Of a DNA stretch of 23,457 nucleotides, positions 5,708 through 15,408 are shown piece by piece; within the stretch, counting starts at the first letter, position 1; each line of letters starts with the position of its first letter. The notes under the pieces were generated by a model that was given only the letters and a program-made list of their open reading frames with translations, was not told the DNA's origin and did not search any database. Where the stretch lies: the IMG/VR virus record IMGVR_UViG_3300031963_000941, positions 1 through 23,457 of that record; one strand, written 5' to 3'. The position numbers and the translations under genes are program-made. The DNA is from a virus.

Positions 5708-8700
5708 ATGAAAGCGTTACCGCAGTTATTTGTTAGAAGATACGAAGATGCAAACGATCCTACTGCATGGACTCTTTTAGATCTTTACGATACGGATCCG
5801 ATTAAAATGAACTTAAGAGTTCAGGATGTAATGGAACCTTCTATTGCTGCGGCTTCATATTCACAAACATTTAGAATTCCGCACTCTGCTCCAAACGGTA
5901 AGTTTTTTCAGCAGGCATTTAACGTTAACCAAACTCTATTTGATCCTGCTAAGAAAGCACAAGCATACATCAATGCCGAAGGTCAACTTTGGATGATGGG
6001 TGTTATCCAGTTAATGAACGTTTACCGTGAAGATGCCACTGGTAGAATAGAATATGAAATTTCTTTCATTAGTGAAGTCTCCGACTTTGCCACACAAATT
6101 GGTTTAAGTGTCGGCGGAGAAACTGGAGGATCACAAGGTGGATTCTTAACAGACTTAAATCTTTCTAAATACAATCACCAACTTAGTTACGATAACATTG
6201 TTAATTCGTGGACCCAAAACTTTGGTGGCACTGGAGGTAATCCTGGAGACATAGTTTATCCATTAATCGAATGGGGTTACAACTATACTGGTTCAGGTAA
6301 CGCAACTTTTCCAACTATTCCCACACTTTCCACAACCGGAACAGTAGGTAGCACAGGATCTAAACCATTTTGTAATCCTTCCTTTCCACTTTTTCAAGGA
6401 CAAATGAAACCGTCTTTACGTGTGAAAGCAATTTGGGATGCAATTTTTACACGTACAGAATACACTTACGAATCTGAATTTATTCAAGGTGATGAATGGG
6501 TAAGTCCTACAGGAGCAACTGGTGTTTCTAGATACGGAAACGAATTCAAAGATCTGTATATTATTTCAGACAAATATGCAAGAGCAACTTTATATGAAGC
6601 AGGATTTAGTGGTGGTACTGGACCAATTGAAACGATTGGTGCACAGTTAACCTCTAATTATTTTTATGCATATCCTAACTATGTTGCTAGAATTAATAAT
6701 CTTTATCCAATTTATGATTTAGGTTCTAACTTTAATATTAGTTCCCAAACTTTTACTGCCACCGTCGGGGGTCAGTATACTTTAGAATTCACTGGAGCGT
6801 ATCAGTGGGATGGTAACTTTCCTGCTCCAACAGGTTCTGAATATTTTGTGTTTGCTTTAAAAACTCCAGGTGGAGGAACAACTTACAACTTTAGTGTAGA
6901 TAACTTTGCAGCAGGAACTTGGTACGGAAGTATTACTGCTTCTGTGACTTATACTTTTAATGCTGGAGACACCTTTCAATTTTATGGTAATGTAGTTGGT
7001 ACACCAAACGTAAATCAAACAGTTTATTTTACTGATATAAAAATTACTACAACACAAACTCCAACTTCAATTCTTGACGTAAAAGCTATTCTTCCAGATA
7101 ATATCAAACAAATTGATTTTATTAGATCACTAACTGAAAGATTTAAATTGGTTTTTGAACCTAGTAAAACTATACCAAAGCATTTTGTTATTACTCCTTG
7201 GAAAGATTGGATCAGACAAGGAACAGTAAAAGATTGGACTAATAAATTAAATGAAAAAAAGAGTGTAAAACTTACACCTTTATTTCAATCACAACCAAGA
7301 TTTGTAACTTATAAAGATCAAGAAGATTCTGATTATCTTAACTACAACTATCAACAAGCACGTAAGCAAGTTTATGGTCAGTTAAATCAAGACTCACAAA
7401 TTGAAATCATTAAAGGAATTAAAGATGTGCAAGGAATCTTTGCACCTTTACCTTTAGGTCCGATTGGTTATGGTGGAGGCGCCTCTTCGCTTGATGTGGA
7501 AGATGCAGAAACATTTTTAATTCCGCACATTGCTAAAGACGTTGTTTCTAACGACGGTCCAGGTAGACGTGAACCCATTCAACCTAAATTAAGACTTGCT
7601 TGGTATAATGGATTAGTAGGAGAAAGTGGTCCAGGATCTAACGTTTCTAAGACTTGGTATTTACAAAACGATTCTTCAGCTGCAGTTGGTCAGACAAAAG
7701 TTCCGTTGATGAGTTCTTACTATCCTCATCCATGGAATCCACAAAACTTCTTATTAGATTGGAATAATTCAACTCCAACATGGGATAATACAATTGGAGT
7801 TAATCCATCTGGTAATTCTAACTTTACCAATTTCCAAAGATTTTGGCAAGATTGGTATAACGCAACTTATGGTCAAATTATCGACGTTGAACTTCCTAAC
7901 GGGCAGAACACTCAAGCTAGAGATTATGCTTATATTTTCGAAGGAGAATTTACTTTAAATTACAAAGACATTTACGAATTAAGATTTAACGATCTTATTT
8001 GGGTTAAAGATGCTTACTATTTAGTTAACTCAATTGACAATTATGTCCTTGGAGAAGAAAGCGAAACAAGAGTAGTTCTTTACAAAATTAATAACATCGA
8101 TTTAGCAATTCCAGTGCCTAATCAGGCAGTTCCTAATATCTGTTATTCTTCGGAAACAATCTGTGATGCAGTTTGCTGTCAAACATTCAGCACTATTACT
8201 GTTATTTTTGTTTCTGATCCTAGCAACATTATAGTTGGAACTAGATTTTTCTTAAACGCAGCAGGTACAATTTGGGCACCAGCAGGATTTTATTCTGATG
8301 GTACTTATGTTTACACTTTAGATGCTAACTCGCAAGTTTCTGATATTAATTTAATTGGAAGTTCTCCAGCATTATGTGAGTGTATACCAGATTTAGATCC
8401 ACTAGAACTTTGTTACGTTGGAGCCACAGGAGATTCATGTTTAGCATGTTGCTGCCAAGGTGCAACCGGAGAATTCTGGATGGTAGATAATTCTGCTACT
8501 TGGTATCAAAACAATATTATTTACGCAAACTCTACAGGATCTGCTTATCCAACAAATGGTTGGTATTCTAATGGTTCTAATTTTGTTTATCTTAACAATG
8601 GAATTAAAACACAATCTGGATCTTGTGACGTTTGTAACTGTTTAATTTACGATCTAACTCAATACACTGGATGTACTGGATCTACACTTTGTAACGCAGC

Positions 8701-10009
8701 ATGTTGCGTTAACAATTTAAACTATAACTTCTGGGCAGATTCTGACGATCTAAACACTGCAACATTCTTATTCTCAGATCAAACAGGAACACCAGTTTCA
8801 GATGGTTGGTATTACAATGGTATTGCAGCAGTACAAGTCGCTGGAGGTAGTGGTGGTGTTAATGCAACAGGAGATCCAGGATCTTGCGAACCATGTGTGA
8901 ATGAAACATTGGATGTTTACTTTGATTTCAAATCAAATGTAAACGGAACTGGAACATTTGTTATAACACGTTCTTTCGATGGTGTTAACTTTATGCCTGA
9001 AAGCAATAAAGATATTTCTACAATACCTGCTAACACAACATTTAATTACACTGGTGCAGTTGCAACAGGAACTTATGTTAGAGGTAGATTAACTTATGGA
9101 GCATCTCATGATACTGGTGTATTTACAACTAAAGTAGAAGGTGGTGCTACAATCAACTCACAAAACACAGTTAGATTTAGTACTTATACTTACACTCCAG
9201 CAACTCCAACAACTGGTGGTACTGAATACAGATTTAGTGTTAACTTAACTGGTACAGTTGTAGATTGTTCACTAACTGGAGGAACTGCTTGGAAATGTAC
9301 ACCACCTTCATGTAATATTACTGGTGGCACTGGAGGTAATTCAGTTTATGTTTACGATAACAACATTGAAGTATGTTGTGATCCGCTTTACATTTATGAT
9401 GCTGGTGTTGCTCGTATTGATAGCGAAACAGAAGTATTTTTGAATGGAAATTGCACGGGTGGAACAGGTGAAGGATTCTGTTACGAATGTAACGATTTCG
9501 TTACTAACTCTTATTCTGGAAACGATTTCCATATCTACGAACAAGTTGATATTTGTGACGGACTAGATACTTCTACAATTCAGTTTAACTACTTTGCTTT
9601 AGATCGTCCAAACAGATTTAATCTTTACAACTCTAGTGGATTAGTTACCACTTCAGGTTGGGTTGGTTATGCAAATTATCCAGGACCTTGGGGAGCTTCT
9701 CTTAGTACTCCTAATAGTGGCACAATCGGTGCTCCATATACTTCTGGTATGTACTTGATTGTAGAAGCTGGACCAGCAGATCCTATATCACCAATTTCAG
9801 ATACTTGGGATGGTCAATTTGTTTGCTCTACATCTTGCTTCCAATACTTAAATGAAAATGCATTTAATTGGATTGGTGATTATCAAGATTGTAATGGTAC
9901 TTGGTACTATGCAACAACAGTTGCTCCAGGAGCTTCAGTATGTGCAAGATCGGGATCAGTGTTTAATATCTCTGGAGCGTTAACACAAACGTATTCGTGT
10001 ATTTCATAA
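5708..10009 (+). CDS. Large tail-tip/baseplate-like protein with cysteine-rich modules (1433 aa)
   Basis: The N-terminal part (residues about 1-110) has LFVRRYEDANDPTAWTLLDL and ASYSQTFRIPHSAPNGKFFQ, a motif I recall from tail proteins of Bacteroidetes phages, followed by beta-rich tail-hub-like regions to about residue 805. Three tandem modules of about 87-90 residues follow (first Cys at about residues 812, 902 and 989), each with C-x(5-8)-C-x3-CC, then G-[FW]-Y-x2-G, then a closing C-x(1-2)-C pair. A beta-sandwich-like stretch (about 1074-1200), another Cys-rich stretch (about 1204-1260) and a Cys-containing C-terminal domain complete it. The paired Cys suggest disulfides outside the cell. 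It probably sits at the tail tip and may bind the host. No enzymatic motif is seen. Confidence 0.55.
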   Translation: MKALPQLFVRRYEDANDPTAWTLLDLYDTDPIKMNLRVQDVMEPSIAAASYSQTFRIPHSAPNGKFFQQAFNVNQTLFDPAKKAQAYINAEGQLWMMGVIQLMNVYREDATGRIEYEISFISEVSDFATQIGLSVGGETGGSQGGFLTDLNLSKYNHQLSYDNIVNSWTQNFGGTGGNPGDIVYPLIEWGYNYTGSGNATFPTIPTLSTTGTVGSTGSKPFCNPSFPLFQGQMKPSLRVKAIWDAIFTRTEYTYESEFIQGDEWVSPTGATGVSRYGNEFKDLYIISDKYARATLYEAGFSGGTGPIETIGAQLTSNYFYAYPNYVARINNLYPIYDLGSNFNISSQTFTATVGGQYTLEFTGAYQWDGNFPAPTGSEYFVFALKTPGGGTTYNFSVDNFAAGTWYGSITASVTYTFNAGDTFQFYGNVVGTPNVNQTVYFTDIKITTTQTPTSILDVKAILPDNIKQIDFIRSLTERFKLVFEPSKTIPKHFVITPWKDWIRQGTVKDWTNKLNEKKSVKLTPLFQSQPRFVTYKDQEDSDYLNYNYQQARKQVYGQLNQDSQIEIIKGIKDVQGIFAPLPLGPIGYGGGASSLDVEDAETFLIPHIAKDVVSNDGPGRREPIQPKLRLAWYNGLVGESGPGSNVSKTWYLQNDSSAAVGQTKVPLMSSYYPHPWNPQNFLLDWNNSTPTWDNTIGVNPSGNSNFTNFQRFWQDWYNATYGQIIDVELPNGQNTQARDYAYIFEGEFTLNYKDIYELRFNDLIWVKDAYYLVNSIDNYVLGEESETRVVLYKINNIDLAIPVPNQAVPNICYSSETICDAVCCQTFSTITVIFVSDPSNIIVGTRFFLNAAGTIWAPAGFYSDGTYVYTLDANSQVSDINLIGSSPALCECIPDLDPLELCYVGATGDSCLACCCQGATGEFWMVDNSATWYQNNIIYANSTGSAYPTNGWYSNGSNFVYLNNGIKTQSGSCDVCNCLIYDLTQYTGCTGSTLCNAACCVNNLNYNFWADSDDLNTATFLFSDQTGTPVSDGWYYNGIAAVQVAGGSGGVNATGDPGSCEPCVNETLDVYFDFKSNVNGTGTFVITRSFDGVNFMPESNKDISTIPANTTFNYTGAVATGTYVRGRLTYGASHDTGVFTTKVEGGATINSQNTVRFSTYTYTPATPTTGGTEYRFSVNLTGTVVDCSLTGGTAWKCTPPSCNITGGTGGNSVYVYDNNIEVCCDPLYIYDAGVARIDSETEVFLNGNCTGGTGEGFCYECNDFVTNSYSGNDFHIYEQVDICDGLDTSTIQFNYFALDRPNRFNLYNSSGLVTTSGWVGYANYPGPWGASLSTPNSGTIGAPYTSGMYLIVEAGPADPISPISDTWDGQFVCSTSCFQYLNENAFNWIGDYQDCNGTWYYATTVAPGASVCARSGSVFNISGALTQTYSCIS

Positions 10010-10019
10010 ATAAAAAGTT

Positions 10020-10913
10020 ATGCCTACAATAGCAGTCAATATAAACTTAACTACAATAGGAACAGGAGCAGGACCGTTTACGATTTCTGATAATGTTCTT
10101 GGTGTGTTGGCAACAAATGTTCCTAGAACATCTTTGCTAGGTAACTATGTGGTTAATGCGGACACAACAGCAACACAAATCACTGTGACATCTACTGGAG
10201 AATGTACTAATGCAATTACAATTCCAATTGATTTTCATCCGTGTGATGTTACACCTCCGCCTCCACCACCACCGCCTCCACCACCTCCACCACCAGAAGA
10301 TTGTAAACAAAACGTAGTGATTAATGTGACTGATTATGGTTACATTAAGTATTACAATTGTAACACTTCAGCAACTGAATATCAGTTCATGTCTGGTTTA
10401 GGAAACGTAACCTTAACAAACTGTTTAGACTATACAACACTTGCACCTGGTATTCCTTATGCAGATGTTGCAGCGTTTACACTTGTTAACACTGGTGTGC
10501 CTTGTACTACACCTCCACCTCCGCCGCCTCCTTCTGGTTCTATTTGGACGATTAGAAATGCAGATTGTGGATTTGGTGAGATTTACGATGTTGGTATTAA
10601 CGGTAACTTTATGGGAACACTAGAGGGTCCAAGTACATTCCCATTAACTTCAACTCTATATGGAATTAAAACAAATCCAAATGGAATTAACTATAACACT
10701 GCTAACAACACTGTTCAAGTTAATGTGACGACTAACTTACCAGGATCTGGTAACTGCGGATTCTTAAGAATTTATTTGAATGGAGGATTTTCGCCAACTT
10801 ATGAGATTCAGTTTACTTCACAACCATACGTAAACATTTCTGGTTTGTATTTCGCACCTGGAGATCAAGTAGAACTGGTAGTTAACTGTTATCCAGATTG
10901 CGCACAACTATAA
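10020..10913 (+). CDS. Three-domain virion protein with polyproline linkers (297 aa)
   Basis: Three beta-rich domains are joined by rigid polyproline: domain 1 (residues 1-78), a run of 14 prolines (79-92), domain 2 (93-164), a run of 7 prolines (165-171) and domain 3 (172-297). Each domain carries cysteine pairs and few charged residues, a composition like the Cys-rich end of the preceding 1433-aa protein. There is no signal peptide or membrane segment. The gene follows the 1433-aa gene by 10 bases and precedes the tape measure by 15, so it probably belongs to the tail tip or a host-contacting appendage. No family is recognised; the role is inferred from position and composition. Confidence 0.6.
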   Translation: MPTIAVNINLTTIGTGAGPFTISDNVLGVLATNVPRTSLLGNYVVNADTTATQITVTSTGECTNAITIPIDFHPCDVTPPPPPPPPPPPPPPEDCKQNVVINVTDYGYIKYYNCNTSATEYQFMSGLGNVTLTNCLDYTTLAPGIPYADVAAFTLVNTGVPCTTPPPPPPPSGSIWTIRNADCGFGEIYDVGINGNFMGTLEGPSTFPLTSTLYGIKTNPNGINYNTANNTVQVNVTTNLPGSGNCGFLRIYLNGGFSPTYEIQFTSQPYVNISGLYFAPGDQVELVVNCYPDCAQL

Positions 10914-10928
10914 AATAATTAAAATAAA

Positions 10929-13316
10929 ATGGCCGGTAAAGTCCAAATTAAAATAGACATTGAATCAGAATCAGTAGAATTTGCAACCGACAGAACTTTA
11001 ACCTTGACCGAAAAAACAAGGTTATTGAAAAAGGAATTGCAAACTATTCCGGAAGGTACCAAAGAATGGCACGTTCTGAACAACACGTTTAATGACACTA
11101 AAGATGCTTTAGATAGAGTTAACACCAAATCTAGAGACATATTTGGTACCATGAGTTTGTTGCCTGGACCTATCGGCCAAGTTAGTAACACACTAGAACA
11201 AACAATTGATGCTTTTAAGATTTTTGGTTCGCTAAAAACTTCAGATTTGAAAGCACAGTTAGGAAATCTATTAACTGATTTTAAAGATGTTGCTAAGACA
11301 ATTGGTAACCTAACTGGTATCACAAAAGTTTATACCACACTAAACAATGCACTTGCTTCTTCGTTTGTAAAAGTTGGTGTAGGTGAAACCGCAGCGGCGG
11401 CAGGAGCAAGAGCATTTTCTGCTGCACTAGTTGCAACTGGTGTTGGTGCTTTAATTGTTGCATTAGGTTTAGCGGTTAACGCGTTAATGGAAATGGCTAA
11501 TGCAGAAAGTGATGCTGAAATAGCTACCAGAGAACTTAACGACGAGTTAGAAAGACAAAACACTTTACTAGATCTAAATGCAAAAGATGCTGCTAGACGT
11601 AGAAAAGTAACAATTGCAGAAATGCGTGCTGATGGTAAAACTGAAAAAGAAATTCGACAGTTTAATTTAAAAGAAGCACAAAAAGATTTTGATGAAGCGA
11701 AAGCAGCAGAAGTTGAAGCTGTAAAAACATATAACGATGCTTTAGGAAAAGCTGATGAAGAAGGACTAAAAAAAGCAGGCGAAAATCTAGATAAAAGGCA
11801 ACAAGCAGTAAAAGATGCTTTATCTAATATTAAAGTTTTAGCAGCTGAATATAGAACTGAAGAAAATAAAGAGCAAGAATCAGCTAATCAAAAAGCAAAT
11901 CAAAAAGCAGAACAACAAAGAGATAAAGATAAAGCAGCAAAAGAAAAAGAACTAGAAGAACTTAAAAAAGGAAACAAAGAAGCTTTACAAGAAACTAGGG
12001 ATGCAAGGGTTAATGAGACTAATGAGGTAAACGAAAAGTACGACAATCTAGTTATGTTAGCTCAAAAATATGGTCAATCAACTAAAGATCTAGAAGCTGG
12101 TCGTATTGCTGCACTTTTAAAATTAACTGAAAAGTACAAAGAAGAAGACGAAAAGAAAGAAAAAGAAAAACAAGATAAAAAACTCGAAAATGCTAGGAAG
12201 TTATTAGAAATCGAGAAAGACCTTCACGAGTCTACTGTTGATGCAATGAAAGCCGGTAGAGATAAAGAGTTAGTAATTATTAAAGATGCAGGTCAGGAAA
12301 AAATCGATGCTTTCAAAAACGAATTAATGGAAGCAGAAAAGCTTAAACTTTTAACTGCTGAACAAGTTGCAGAAAAATTAGCAATTTTTACCAAAAACGT
12401 CAACGATGCAATTGCTGCACAGATTGAAGATCTAGATAAAAAAGATCTAAGTGAAAAATTAGACGAAAAATTACAACTTTTACAAATTCAAAGTGAAGGT
12501 TTACTTGCTGGAACGCAAGCATATTTTGATAACAGAAGAGCAATTATTAATGCTTCAGAACAAAAAGAGTTAGAAGATACAGAATTAACTGAAGCAGAAA
12601 AAACAGCAATTCAAGAAAAGTATGCTAGACAAAGAGACCAATTACGCAAAGAAGAAGTAGCTTCACTTGGTCAAACTATTTCAGCAACCATTAGTGCTAT
12701 TTCTTCTGTGACCTCTGCACTTGCATCTGGTTACGACGAAGAAGCTAAGACAAGCGAAGAAGCTTTTGAAAAGAGAAAGAAACTACAAATTGCCACTGCA
12801 GTTATGAGTGCTGCTTCTGGGGTAGTACAAATCTTAACCCAACCTTCTACTTTACCTTCTCCGTTCGACTGGATCGTAAAAGGAATTAATGCTTTGGCTT
12901 TAGGAGTTGCAACAGCGATCAACATTAAAAAGATCAAAGCAACAAAATTTGAAGCTCCTGATGCAGGTGGATCGGAAGCGGCATCAGCTGTGACTGGAAC
13001 CAAGTTTGCAAATGGTGGTATTTTAAATGGTCCAAGACATTCTCAAGGTGGAATCAGAACTAAGTATGGAGAATTAGAAGGCGGTGAGTTTGTTATAAAT
13101 AGACGTGCCACACAATCATTTTTACCTATCTTAAGTGCAATTAATTCTACCGGTGTAAGGAAATATGAGAATGGTGGAATGACAGCTTCTATTGATCAAT
13201 TACAATCGATGCTTATGAATCAACCAGCACAAATTGTTAAAACTTATGTGGTAGCTTCTGAAATGAGTAGCCAACAAGAAGCAGATAAACGCCTTAGAGA
13301 TTTGGCAAAAATCTAA
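10929..13316 (+). CDS. Tape measure protein
   Basis: This 795-residue protein would set tail length and occupy the tail tube, and is normally released at infection. Its N-terminal helices are followed by a hydrophobic stretch (about residues 161-189, with ALVATGVGALIVALGLAVNA). Residues about 195-560 form a long Lys/Glu/Ala-rich coiled-coil region. Further hydrophobic helices lie at about 578-600 and 620-668. The C-terminus has a Gly-rich segment (GGILNGPRHSQGGIRTKYGE, then GGEFVINRRA), which is typical of tape measure C-termini. At about 1.5 angstrom per residue, the length implies a tail near 120 nm. It stands downstream of the chaperone and tail-tip genes. No peptidase or lysozyme motif is seen. 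Confidence 0.85.
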   Translation: MAGKVQIKIDIESESVEFATDRTLTLTEKTRLLKKELQTIPEGTKEWHVLNNTFNDTKDALDRVNTKSRDIFGTMSLLPGPIGQVSNTLEQTIDAFKIFGSLKTSDLKAQLGNLLTDFKDVAKTIGNLTGITKVYTTLNNALASSFVKVGVGETAAAAGARAFSAALVATGVGALIVALGLAVNALMEMANAESDAEIATRELNDELERQNTLLDLNAKDAARRRKVTIAEMRADGKTEKEIRQFNLKEAQKDFDEAKAAEVEAVKTYNDALGKADEEGLKKAGENLDKRQQAVKDALSNIKVLAAEYRTEENKEQESANQKANQKAEQQRDKDKAAKEKELEELKKGNKEALQETRDARVNETNEVNEKYDNLVMLAQKYGQSTKDLEAGRIAALLKLTEKYKEEDEKKEKEKQDKKLENARKLLEIEKDLHESTVDAMKAGRDKELVIIKDAGQEKIDAFKNELMEAEKLKLLTAEQVAEKLAIFTKNVNDAIAAQIEDLDKKDLSEKLDEKLQLLQIQSEGLLAGTQAYFDNRRAIINASEQKELEDTELTEAEKTAIQEKYARQRDQLRKEEVASLGQTISATISAISSVTSALASGYDEEAKTSEEAFEKRKKLQIATAVMSAASGVVQILTQPSTLPSPFDWIVKGINALALGVATAINIKKIKATKFEAPDAGGSEAASAVTGTKFANGGILNGPRHSQGGIRTKYGELEGGEFVINRRATQSFLPILSAINSTGVRKYENGGMTASIDQLQSMLMNQPAQIVKTYVVASEMSSQQEADKRLRDLAKI

Positions 13317-13345
13317 AAATCATATTCATAATATATTAAATCGTT

Positions 13346-15337
13346 ATGGTTAAAAAAGAAGAAAAAAGAGTGGTAGAATTAGAACTTATAGATGATATGG
13401 AAGATTCTGGAGTTTCTGCTATTGCTCTTGTTGACGAACCTGCAATTGAAAAATTTTGGGTGTACATGAAGAAACACGCGTTTGTAAAACCATCTTCGGG
13501 TGAAAGTGAAGCTGAATACATTCCACGTTGTATGAGTGTGTTGGTAGGTGACGAAGGTTACGACCAAGATCAAGCAGCAGCAATCTGCTATTCCACTTGG
13601 AGAGAAGAACACGCCGCTGTAGATATGAAATTTGAAAGCTATACTGACTATCCCGAATCTGCAGTTAATGCTGCTAAGCGTGCACTAGAATGGGCAGAGG
13701 AGAATGGTTGGGGTGATTGCGGTACACCAATTGGTAAAGCTAGAGCAAACCAATTAGCTAACAAAGAACCTATTTCAGAAGAAACAATTGCCCGTATGGC
13801 AAGTTTTGCCAGGCATTTACAAAACAAAGACGTACCATATTCTGAAGGATGTGGAGGTCTTATGGTAGATGCCTGGGGTGGGCAAGCAGGAATCGAATGG
13901 GCACAAAACAAATTAGAAAGCATTCGGGAGAAAATGAGTTATGACACTAGTGCTTTACCACCTTATGTGGACCAAACCCAAAAGAAGAAACGCAAGTTTA
14001 ATGAATATGGTTGTCCATCAGCCACAGTAGATATTGCTCTTAACTTGAAAAATCGTCAAGAAGCAATCGATGTTGCACACTACGGTCCATTGAATCCTAA
14101 TGATCCTAATGAAGAATATTGGCAAGCAAAAGCAGATATGTTTAACACTTCTGTTGACGAATCTAAAAGTGCACTTTGCGGAAATTGTGCATTTTTCGTT
14201 AAGACTAAATCCATGCTGGCGTGTATTGCTGCAGGAATTGGCGAAGACGCCCCCGCAGATCCTTACGACTCTATTGCAGCTGGTGAATTAGGTTATTGCG
14301 AAGCATTTGATTTTAAATGCGCAGCAAGTAGAACATGTGACGCTTGGGTAACTGGCGGACCAATCACAGAGGAATTTTTAGAAGATAACCCGTGTTGGGA
14401 AGGCTACGAAGCTTATGGTCTAAAAGATGATGGCACACCAAACTGTGTACCAGTTAAAGCACAAGCATTTGCTGAAAGACCAATTGCTAGAATTCCGGAA
14501 GAGGAAAGAGGTCGTGAAGGTTCTGCTAAGAACGAACCAGGAGATACTAAAACCTCTAGAGGTGGTATTGAAGTTTCTGAAGAAGTAGAATCTAGCTTGA
14601 AAGAAAAAATACAAGAACATAACGAGAAGAATCCACAAGATAGCCAAAAAGCTGATTTAGGTATGCTTAAAGCAGTATGGCGCAGGGGCGCCGGTGCATA
14701 CTCTGTAGGCACCCCAGGTCGCAAAGGTATGACTAGATCGCAATGGGCAATGGGAAGAGTAAATGCCTTCCTTAAAATTCTAAGTGGATCTGCTCCATCA
14801 GATAAAGACTATACACAAGACAACGACTTGTTACCGAAAAGTCATCCTAAGCACTCAGAATCAATGAGCAAACTTGCTTTTGCATTAGAGAAAGACAAAC
14901 AAGTTATTGTTGGACCAGTTGCTATTCCAGACATAGAAATCTATAGAAGGGACGAAGCTACCGGTGAACCTTACTATGTTAAATTTTCTGAATCTACCAT
15001 TCAGAGAATGCAAGAAAAATTCATGAAAGAATTAAGGAACCGGGATACAAATATCGAACATAATGAAAATCAAAATGCAAATTCTTACGTTTTTGAAAGT
15101 TGGATTGTCGAAGATCCTGAAACTGATAAAGCCAACACAGTTTACAATCTCGGACTCCCCAAAGGAAGCTGGGCAGTCAAAATGCGAGTTACAGACCCAG
15201 AAGTCTGGCAAAGTGTCAAAGAAGGAAAGTACAAAGGATTCAGTCTCGAAGGAAGCTTCGTTGACAAAGAAGACTTCGAAGACCTCCAAAAAGAAAAGTC
15301 AATGATCGAAGAGATCATGAACATACTTAAAAATTAA
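13346..15337 (+). CDS. Composite prohead protease with cysteine-rich phage modules (663 aa)
   Basis: The order of parts is: an N-terminal SGVSAIALVDEPAI segment (about 19-32); a small Cys module (about 49-88, EYIPRCMSVL and AAAICYSTW); a helical domain (about 98-192, WAEENGWGDCGTPIGKARAN and GCGGLMVDAWGG); a Cys-rich domain (about 203-345, CGNCAFF at 278-284 and FDFKCAASRTCDAWVTGGP); a PCWEGYEAYG/PNCVP motif (about 347-374); and a basic helical module (about 417-505). The C-terminal domain (506-663) has IEHNENQ (His572), PKGSWAVKMRVTDPEVW and GFSLEG (Ser633), as recalled for XkdF-like serine proteases. It is far longer than usual for such proteases. Position directly before scaffold and capsid genes supports a head-maturation role. 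The other modules are unexplained. Confidence 0.65.
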   Translation: MVKKEEKRVVELELIDDMEDSGVSAIALVDEPAIEKFWVYMKKHAFVKPSSGESEAEYIPRCMSVLVGDEGYDQDQAAAICYSTWREEHAAVDMKFESYTDYPESAVNAAKRALEWAEENGWGDCGTPIGKARANQLANKEPISEETIARMASFARHLQNKDVPYSEGCGGLMVDAWGGQAGIEWAQNKLESIREKMSYDTSALPPYVDQTQKKKRKFNEYGCPSATVDIALNLKNRQEAIDVAHYGPLNPNDPNEEYWQAKADMFNTSVDESKSALCGNCAFFVKTKSMLACIAAGIGEDAPADPYDSIAAGELGYCEAFDFKCAASRTCDAWVTGGPITEEFLEDNPCWEGYEAYGLKDDGTPNCVPVKAQAFAERPIARIPEEERGREGSAKNEPGDTKTSRGGIEVSEEVESSLKEKIQEHNEKNPQDSQKADLGMLKAVWRRGAGAYSVGTPGRKGMTRSQWAMGRVNAFLKILSGSAPSDKDYTQDNDLLPKSHPKHSESMSKLAFALEKDKQVIVGPVAIPDIEIYRRDEATGEPYYVKFSESTIQRMQEKFMKELRNRDTNIEHNENQNANSYVFESWIVEDPETDKANTVYNLGLPKGSWAVKMRVTDPEVWQSVKEGKYKGFSLEGSFVDKEDFEDLQKEKSMIEEIMNILKN

Positions 15338-15408
15338 TGAGGTTAGGAAATGTCAGTATGTTTTACTGTCATATACAACCACATAATTCAATAATAAAAG
15401 TCACTAAC

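Noticed and set aside
10919-11323. 134-residue minus-strand ORF opposite the tape measure start
   Set aside because: It is antisense to a well-supported gene, with low-complexity hydrophobic composition and no recognisable start region.
15337-15408. Upstream start for the scaffold (ATG at 15337 overlapping the protease stop)
   Set aside because: The 24 extra residues (including MFYCHIQPHNS) are unlike the rest of the protein, and the ATG at 15409 has the typical A/T-rich lead-in. It remains possible because of the TAATG overlap.
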